Shown piece by piece: positions 34,788 to 39,375 of a DNA stretch of 39,375 nucleotides. How positions within the stretch are numbered: position 1 is the first letter of the stretch; the number at the start of each line of letters is the position of its first letter. The stretch lies in assembly GCA_025934635.1 (NCBI GenBank), contig JAICWX010000049.1:1-39375 (forward strand), in the 5' to 3' direction. A program made the translations under genes and the position numbers. This DNA comes from Streptosporangiaceae bacterium. GTDB lineage: Bacteria; Actinomycetota; Actinomycetes; Streptosporangiales; Streptosporangiaceae. Under the pieces are notes generated by a model, which did not search any database, was not told where the DNA came from, and saw only the letters and a list, made by a program, of their open reading frames with translations.

Positions 34788-35831
34788 CTAGAAGAAGCCG
34801 GTGAAAGGCTCGAGCAGGTGGCTGAAGGCCCAGGCCGGCTGCTTGACGCCGGAGCACGTGTTGCTGTCGATGGTGCCCGGGCAGCCGCCGTTGTCCCGCT
34901 GGATCGCCCACTCCGACAGCAGGCCGAGACCGTGGGCCTGGGCGAAGGCGAGGATCCGCTTGGTGTCGCCGAGGTGGGTGACCTCGGTCTTGCCCGGGTA
35001 GTCGTCGATGCCGGGCAGGATCGTGATCCCCTCCATCGCCCACAGCTGGTGCGCGGAGCGTCCCGGGTACAGGGCGGCCAGCTGGCGGTGCACGTTGTTC
35101 GCGGCGGTGATCGCCAGGCCCCCCATGTCCAGCGGCTTCGGCTCCTTGGCGAGGTAGTAGTCGAAGGTCATGATGTTGACGGTGTCGACCCGCGCGCCGT
35201 TGGCGGCCGCGTTCTTCAGGACGTGCAGCGCGTTCGCCTCGAGGCCGCCCGGCTCGACCGGCAGCGTGTACTCGATCTGCAGCGGCCAGCCGGCCCGCCG
35301 GGCCCAGGCCTCGGTCAGCGCGATCGCCTTGTTCCGGCGGTCGATGCCCGCCTTGTTGTCCAGCGAGTTGACCTCGACGTCCATGTCGAGCCGGGTCACG
35401 TGATAGCCCTTGATTACCGCTTCGTAGTCGGCCGCGATCTTGCTCACGCTGGTGCACGAGTCGGCGATCTCGGTCGCGGTGGAGTCCGCGCTGAAGCCGC
35501 CGAACGTCGGCATCACGTCGCCGCCCAGCTGCCTGAGCCTGGCGATCTGCCCCTGGTAATGCGGCCCCGGGGCCGGCTGCGTCTTGGTGCCGTTCCAGGT
35601 CACGGCGCACGAGCCCTTCTTGGCGGTCTGGAGGAAGGCGAGGCTGAAGTACCGCGCCTCCGACTTCCAGGCCACGGCCGGGATGTTGTCCGGAAGGTAG
35701 GTCTCGAAGTACGGCGCGTACACGTGCCGCGGCCAGATCCGCAGCGTCTGGGCCTGGGCCGCAGGCTGAACGAGGGCGGATGCCGCGAGGAGCGCCACCG
35801 CGGTCAGTGCCAGCAGGACACGCCGGATCAT
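34788..35831 (-). CDS. Secreted GH18 chitinase-like protein
   Basis: 347 residues. A Sec signal peptide (MIRRVLLALTAVALLAASAL, about residues 1-28) with cleavage after QAQ. The barrel begins HVYAPYFETYLPDN, has FGGFSADSTATEIADSC, and the catalytic DxDxE triad LDMDVEV at Asp149, Asp151 and Glu153. Later IMTFDYYLA and EWAIQRD fit the family. GH18 enzymes cut chitin or related N-acetylglucosamine polymers; no binding module is attached. GAGGAGG lies just before the ATG at 35829-35831. The first D of the longer DxxDxDxE motif is replaced, but the key residues are intact. Confidence 0.9.
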   Translation of the reverse strand: MIRRVLLALTAVALLAASALVQPAAQAQTLRIWPRHVYAPYFETYLPDNIPAVAWKSEARYFSLAFLQTAKKGSCAVTWNGTKTQPAPGPHYQGQIARLRQLGGDVMPTFGGFSADSTATEIADSCTSVSKIAADYEAVIKGYHVTRLDMDVEVNSLDNKAGIDRRNKAIALTEAWARRAGWPLQIEYTLPVEPGGLEANALHVLKNAAANGARVDTVNIMTFDYYLAKEPKPLDMGGLAITAANNVHRQLAALYPGRSAHQLWAMEGITILPGIDDYPGKTEVTHLGDTKRILAFAQAHGLGLLSEWAIQRDNGGCPGTIDSNTCSGVKQPAWAFSHLLEPFTGFF

Positions 35832-35905
35832 GAGAGACCTCCTCGCTGAGCCAGGACAGAAAAGAAACTTTCCTTACGAAAACACCCTTACGCCTGACTC
35901 GTCAA
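35832..35905 (-). promoter_or_regulatory. Chitinase gene promoter region
   Basis: On the minus strand TTGACG (35900-35905) is followed after 17 bases by TTTTCG, a weak -10, then CGTAAGG repeated around it (CGTAAGGGTG and CGTAAGGAAAG). The palindrome GAAACTTTC (35864-35872) and GAGGAGG near 35840 lie between it and the ATG. Repeated short direct elements upstream of chitinase genes are often regulator sites in streptomycetes; the identity here is unknown. Confidence 0.4.
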
Positions 35906-36055
35906 GACTGCGCACCGTTTTCAGGGGCGTGGGTCTGAAGGTATCGCTGAGGGCAGTTCAGCCGCCGGCACGGCACGAGGTCGTTCATCGCGGCCCGATC
36001 CGGTGAGATTCATGTGATCCGGTAGAACTCCCGAGAATCCGCCTTAGCCGGTCAA

Positions 36056-36082
36056 ACGACATTGATGCTCCATTGATGTCGT
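36056..36082. repeat. Palindromic hairpin, copy C
   Basis: Arms of 12 bases (36056-36067 and 36071-36082), such as ACGACATTGATG, pair around the apex CTC (36068-36070). Ten pairs are Watson-Crick and two are G.T (G.U in RNA), so the structure is kept although the sequence differs from copies A and B. It sits in a 375-base non-coding stretch between chitinase (5' side) and the phosphotransferase (3' side). No U-tract follows. Confidence 0.62.
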
Positions 36083-36141
36083 GAGCAGAGTTGATCCGAC
36101 CACTGCGCCTGGGCGTCTCGGGGCCAGGAGGTGCGACTTAC

Positions 36142-36187
36142 GGGGCTTAGATGATAGCTGAGACTTCTGGGGCGCAGATGATTACTG
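36142..36187. repeat. Imperfect 19-bp direct repeat, 27-bp period
   Basis: GGGGCTTAGATGATAGCTG (36142-36160) and GGGGCGCAGATGATTACTG (36169-36187) match at 15 of 19 positions, and GGGGCTG follows. They end just before the phosphotransferase stop at 36207. They may be part of a 3' regulatory or transposon-like remnant; I see no gene here. Confidence 0.5.
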
Positions 36188-36206
36188 GGGCTGCGCCGGC
36201 CGGGGG

Positions 36207-37193
36207 TTAGCGGGTGAGGTCGGCGACGGTGATTTCGAAGGCTTTCCAGGCGTGCTCGGTGCCGGGGGTGCGGCGGTGCGGGGCGCGGAGGTCGCGGACG
36301 AAGCAGGACAGGTCGTCCAGGGCCCAGCGCAGCCGGTAGAACTCGAGCATGGCGGGGTCGACGGGGCGGCCGGTGAGCTCGGTGTAGCGGCGCACCTCCT
36401 CACCGGACTCGGTAGCGACCGACCACAGGTCGCGCTCGGGCGGGGCCAGGGCAACCGTGTCCCAGTCGATGAGCAAGAGCCCGTCAGCGGAATGGACGAC
36501 GTTGCCGGGATGAGGCTCGCCGTGGGTGATCACCACCTCGGCCGTGGCCAGCCGGGCGGCCCAGCGATCCAGGACGTCCAGCTGGCGGCGCACCGTCCGG
36601 GCGGTGCCGGCCAGCAGCTCCCTGGCCGGCTCGGCGTACGGGCCGCCGGCCCACGGCCGGCCGAGTTCGCCCAGGGCCGTCTCCAGCTCGCCCCGCCAGG
36701 ACAGCCCGGCCTCGAACCGCGGCAGCCGCACTGCTCCCGGATCCGCCCCGTGCAGCGCGGCCAGCATCGCGATCAGCTCGGCCCGGTCCGGCGCGGGCAG
36801 CGGCTCGTCCCAGTTACCCGGCGTACCGGTCAGGAACGGGAACACCGCCACAGCGTGCCGGTCCCCGGCCGGCCGGACCGTCTCACCGGTAGAGGCGGGC
36901 TCCGGGGCCACCACGAAGCCGAGGCCGGCCTGGCGGCGCAGGGTGACGGCGGCGTCCATGGCGGCGCGCAGGCCGGCCAGGACGGCGGGCCTGGTCCGGC
37001 CCAGCCAGCCCTTGTCGTCCAGATCGTCCACGGTGACGAACCGCCGCTCCCCCGGACCGCCGCCGACGGCCGTCCAGTGGTAGCTGCCGCCGCCCACGGG
37101 AACGTACTCCAGCGTCCACGCCACCAGTCCCCAGCCGTCAGCCAGGGCACGCGCGACATCTCGTTCGGTGATTCCCTCGGGCCGGTCCCTCAC
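36207..37193 (-). CDS. Aminoglycoside-phosphotransferase-like kinase
   Basis: 328 residues with a protein-kinase-like APH fold. The catalytic loop HGEPHPGN is at 224-231 and IDWDTVALAPPERDLW (metal-binding Asp243) follows. The usual HGD is HGE here, as in a group that I recall as spectinomycin-phosphotransferase-like. An N-terminal lobe (SYHWTAVGGG, FVTVDDL) gives the nucleotide site. It may phosphorylate an antibiotic or a metabolite such as a sugar or choline; no resistance is shown. GTG start at 37191-37193. It ends in the repeat-rich gap near chitinase and is 44 bases after the ROK gene's end. Confidence 0.84.
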   Translation of the reverse strand: MRDRPEGITERDVARALADGWGLVAWTLEYVPVGGGSYHWTAVGGGPGERRFVTVDDLDDKGWLGRTRPAVLAGLRAAMDAAVTLRRQAGLGFVVAPEPASTGETVRPAGDRHAVAVFPFLTGTPGNWDEPLPAPDRAELIAMLAALHGADPGAVRLPRFEAGLSWRGELETALGELGRPWAGGPYAEPARELLAGTARTVRRQLDVLDRWAARLATAEVVITHGEPHPGNVVHSADGLLLIDWDTVALAPPERDLWSVATESGEEVRRYTELTGRPVDPAMLEFYRLRWALDDLSCFVRDLRAPHRRTPGTEHAWKAFEITVADLTR

Positions 37194-37237
37194 GGGCCTT
37201 AACGTACGGCCGGCCTCCGCCCGCTGGTCAACCGGTT

Positions 37238-38482
37238 TTACGCCGGGGCGATGGGGAGCACGGTCATCACCCGGCCCCAGGCCAGCTCGGTCCCGGCCGC
37301 CAGGCAGCCGTCGACGACCGCGTCGGTGCCCAGGGCGCTGACCCTGATAGACGGCATGACCGGCGCGATCGGCTCGAGCTCGGCGCTGACCGCCTCGGCG
37401 AAGCCGGGCGCGCGGCCGATACCGCCGCCGAGCACGACCAGGTGGGGGTCGACCACGGTGATGACGGCGCAGATCGCCTGGGCGATCAGCCGCGCCTCCT
37501 CCGCCACCACGGCCTTGGCCCGCTCGTCGCCGGCCGCCGCCGACTCGAACACGCGCCGGGCCGATACCGGGCCGCGCATGCCGCCGCGGCGGGCGGCCCG
37601 CACCACCCCGGCCGCGGACGCGGCTGCCTCCAGCGTGCCCCGCCTGCGTTCCTCCTGCTCGTCCGCTGGCGCGCCGCCCGACAGGGGCATGAACGCGATC
37701 TCGCCCGCCACCCCGTGCGCGCCGCGCAGCAGCTGGCCGCCGAGGACCAGCCCCATGCCGATGCCGGTGCCGATGTGCACGAAGGCGAAATGATCAACCT
37801 CGCGGCCGTGGCCGAGCGCCCGCTCGGCCAGCGCGGCCGCGTCCACGTCGTTCTCCATCACCAGCCCGGGGCCGAACGCCTCCCGCAGGCCGGCCAGCGC
37901 GGCCGGACGGTCCCAGCCGCGCAGGCCGCCGGTGAACTTCATCGCGTTGCGCCGCGGGTCGTACACGCCCGGGCTGCCGATTACCGTCTGGGTAATGGCC
38001 GGGCGAGGGGCCCGCGCCTCCTCGCACAGCACGTCGGCCAGCCCGACGAGCTCGGCCACCCGGCCGCGGACGCTAGTGGCGTGGGCCCGCAGCGACTGGC
38101 GGGCCCGGATATCCCCGGACAGGTCGGCGATCGCGCCGCGCACGTAGTCGTGACCGATGTCGAGCCCGAGCACCAGGCCCGCATCCGGCCTGATCTCGTA
38201 CAGCCGGGCCGACCGGCCCGGCACCCCGGTCCGCTGCCCGGCGATCCGGACCAGGCCGGCCCGCTCCACGTTGTCCAGGGCGAGCGAGACGGTCGGCTTG
38301 GACAGCCCGGAAACCCGGGCCAGCTCGGCCCGCGAGCACGGACCGCGCAGCCGGATGTGCTCCAGCAGGAGCTGCTCGTTCATCGCCCGGATGAGCGAGG
38401 GCCGGGCGGCGAACAAGACCGCGCCTGAGCTCTCCGGTGGAGGCAGCGCCGAAGCCGACTCGGGCGTGGCTGTCACGGCCAT
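37238..38482 (-). CDS. ROK family transcriptional regulator
   Basis: 414 residues. A winged helix (NEQLLLEHIRLRGPCSRAELARVSGLSKPTVSLALDNVERAGLV) precedes the sugar-kinase-like ROK domain with LGLDIGHDYVRGAIADLSG, PGVYDPRRNAMKF and HIGTGIGMGLVLGGQL. The usual zinc motif C-x-C-G-x-x-G-C is absent; the place reads SGGAPADEQEERRRGTLEAAAS with no cysteine. The catalytic Asp pattern ENDVDAAALAE is also changed (usually ENDxNAAAxGE). It therefore probably acts as a sugar-sensing repressor, not as a kinase. Start ATG is 38480-38482. It diverges from the binding-protein gene, whose -10 carries its probable operator. Confidence 0.92.
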   Translation of the reverse strand: MAVTATPESASALPPPESSGAVLFAARPSLIRAMNEQLLLEHIRLRGPCSRAELARVSGLSKPTVSLALDNVERAGLVRIAGQRTGVPGRSARLYEIRPDAGLVLGLDIGHDYVRGAIADLSGDIRARQSLRAHATSVRGRVAELVGLADVLCEEARAPRPAITQTVIGSPGVYDPRRNAMKFTGGLRGWDRPAALAGLREAFGPGLVMENDVDAAALAERALGHGREVDHFAFVHIGTGIGMGLVLGGQLLRGAHGVAGEIAFMPLSGGAPADEQEERRRGTLEAAASAAGVVRAARRGGMRGPVSARRVFESAAAGDERAKAVVAEEARLIAQAICAVITVVDPHLVVLGGGIGRAPGFAEAVSAELEPIAPVMPSIRVSALGTDAVVDGCLAAGTELAWGRVMTVLPIAPA

Positions 38483-38524
38483 CTCCTCCGGATGTTAAGA
38501 CCTGGCGTCAGTTCGCCGGCACCC

Positions 38525-38559
38525 TTGAACCCGGCAGATAGTTAGGATACTGTCCTAAC
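38525..38559 (+). promoter_or_regulatory. Promoter with operator on the -10 box
   Basis: TTGAAC (38525-38530) and TACTGT (38548-38553) are spaced by 17 bases. The inverted repeat GTTAGGA (38541-38547) and TCCTAAC (38553-38559) has a five-base spacer, TACTG, which is the first five bases of the -10. A repressor bound there would block polymerase. The message would start near 38560 with a leader of about 167 bases to ATG 38727. The rest of 38483-38726 shows no gene. Confidence 0.7.
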
Positions 38560-38726
38560 AAAATTCGCGGAAGGGGTTATCTCCAGGTATCCCCGGCCAG
38601 CACAAATAGCAGACGTCGCACCATCGCGACGGCCGTCCCGGGCGGGACAGCCGCCGTCCGGGCGCGCGGCCCCGGCTTCGCGCCCGGTCAGGATCCAGGA
38701 CCCAAACGGCAGTAAGGACGAACGGC

Positions 38727-39375
38727 ATGAGACGCCTCTTCAGATACGGGGTCATCGTCGCGGCCGGCGCGATCGCGGCGGGGTGCACCGCCGGATCGCA
38801 ATCCAGCACGAGCGGCGGCTCGGGCAGCGGCAACAAGGCTGCGACCACCAGCTCGCTGACCATCTCCAACGAGAGCGGCCAGCTCTGGAGCTGTGGCTTC
38901 AACCCGCTCAACCCGTCCGACACCGGGCTCTCGGTCGGGTTCATCTACGAGCCGCTCGTCTACGTGAACCCGCTGCAGCAGGGCAAGACCACGCCGATGC
39001 TCGCCAAGTCTTACCAGTGGAGCAACGGCAACAAGACGCTCACGTTCACGATCCGCTCCGGGGTCAAGTGGAGCGACGGCCAGCCGATGACGGCCAACGA
39101 CGTGGCCTACACCTTCAACCTGACCAAGAAGCAGAGTGCCCTGGACCTGACCGGGGCGTGGTCGGTGCTGTCCAGCGTCACCGCGTCGGGCGACACCGTC
39201 ACGATGAACTTCAAGAACGTGGCCGTGCCGTACTTCTACTACATCGCGGACCAGACGCCCATCGTGCCCGAGCACGTCTTCTCCAAGATGTCCAACCCGG
39301 TCACCGACCCGAACAAGGCCCCGGTGGGCACCGGCCCGTACACGATGAGCAAGTGCACCCCGCAGAACATCACCT
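38727..39375 (+). CDS. Lipoprotein ABC solute-binding protein (SBP_bac_5), N-terminal part
   Basis: 216 residues are visible; the gene runs past the window. The ATG at 38727 has AAGGAC upstream. A short signal peptide ends IAAGC (Cys lipid site), then a Ser/Gly/Thr-rich tether. The mature domain has SCGFNPLNPSDTGLSVGFIYEPL, MLAKSYQWSNGNKTLTFTIR, GVKWSDGQPMTANDVAYTFNL and PVGTGPYTM, typical of family 5 binding proteins that include cellobiose-type and peptide uptake. Paired with a ROK regulator, a sugar or oligosaccharide ligand is the better guess. Permeases probably lie to the right. Confidence 0.9.
   Translation, partial: MRRLFRYGVIVAAGAIAAGCTAGSQSSTSGGSGSGNKAATTSSLTISNESGQLWSCGFNPLNPSDTGLSVGFIYEPLVYVNPLQQGKTTPMLAKSYQWSNGNKTLTFTIRSGVKWSDGQPMTANDVAYTFNLTKKQSALDLTGAWSVLSSVTASGDTVTMNFKNVAVPYFYYIADQTPIVPEHVFSKMSNPVTDPNKAPVGTGPYTMSKCTPQNIT

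Noticed and set aside
38688..39275. Minus-strand frame of 195 codons over the right-hand binding protein
   Set aside because: Opposite a clear lipoprotein coding region with signal peptide and family motifs.
1..39375. CRISPR array, tRNA, rRNA, insertion sequence or prophage
   Set aside because: No regularly spaced repeats, cloverleaf-like sequences, transposase or phage proteins were seen on either strand.

Overview
The window is GC-rich DNA from an actinomycete. Codons are strongly G/C-ending, genes overlap by ATGA/GTGA, and GTG and TTG starts are common. Several genes look leaderless. The tlyA-nadK-recN order at the left edge is the order known from mycobacteria and streptomycetes. PPOX-type flavin/F420 proteins, two Ser/Thr kinases and a Tat-exported lipoprotein also fit. 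I cannot name the genus; a Streptosporangiales/Streptomycetales-type soil organism is a guess.

Left part (1-6400) is mostly housekeeping. On the minus strand are a small protein, tlyA, nadK and recN (cut by the edge). On the plus strand are an SCP2-like protein and a histidine phosphatase; then cutA (minus), and purC overlapping an ABC ATPase-permease fusion (plus). From 6400 to 16000 the content is accessory: a methyltransferase, two palindromic hairpins, a leaderless marR gene with a clear operator, a frameshifted DUF2207-type gene, a GNAT acetyltransferase, two tandem paralogous Ser/Thr kinases (the second with a membrane helix and an outer Asp-box propeller), a DUF3291 protein, a PPOX protein and a PIG-L deacetylase.

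The middle (15965-29480) is metabolic. A P-loop kinase-like gene and a GH13 glycosidase overlap by four bases. An M20 peptidase diverges from a GntR/FCD regulator. Facing the regulator is an eight-gene minus-strand operon of about 9.6 kb, starting at a near-consensus promoter (TTGACA-N17-TACGAT at 29450-29478). It encodes a Tat lipoprotein binding protein, two permeases, a fused double ATPase, a D-2-hydroxyacid dehydrogenase, a zinc-less MDR dehydrogenase, a PLP threonine-dehydratase-like enzyme and a mandelate-racemase-type enolase. It reads as one uptake-and-breakdown unit for an unknown substrate, perhaps an acylated or peptide-like hydroxy/amino acid.

Right part (29578-39375): an S9 peptidase fused in frame to a PPOX domain, an MFS transporter, a DUF1697 protein with an overlapping SDR, a secreted GH18 chitinase, a third copy of the palindromic hairpin, a phosphotransferase, and a ROK repressor divergent from a solute-binding lipoprotein that runs off the window. 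An inverted repeat sits exactly on the -10 box of that last gene.

Most worth a second look: the three hairpins sharing an ATG-CTC-CAT apex with compensating stem changes; the S9-PPOX fusion; the eight-gene catabolic operon; and the ROK and MarR operators.
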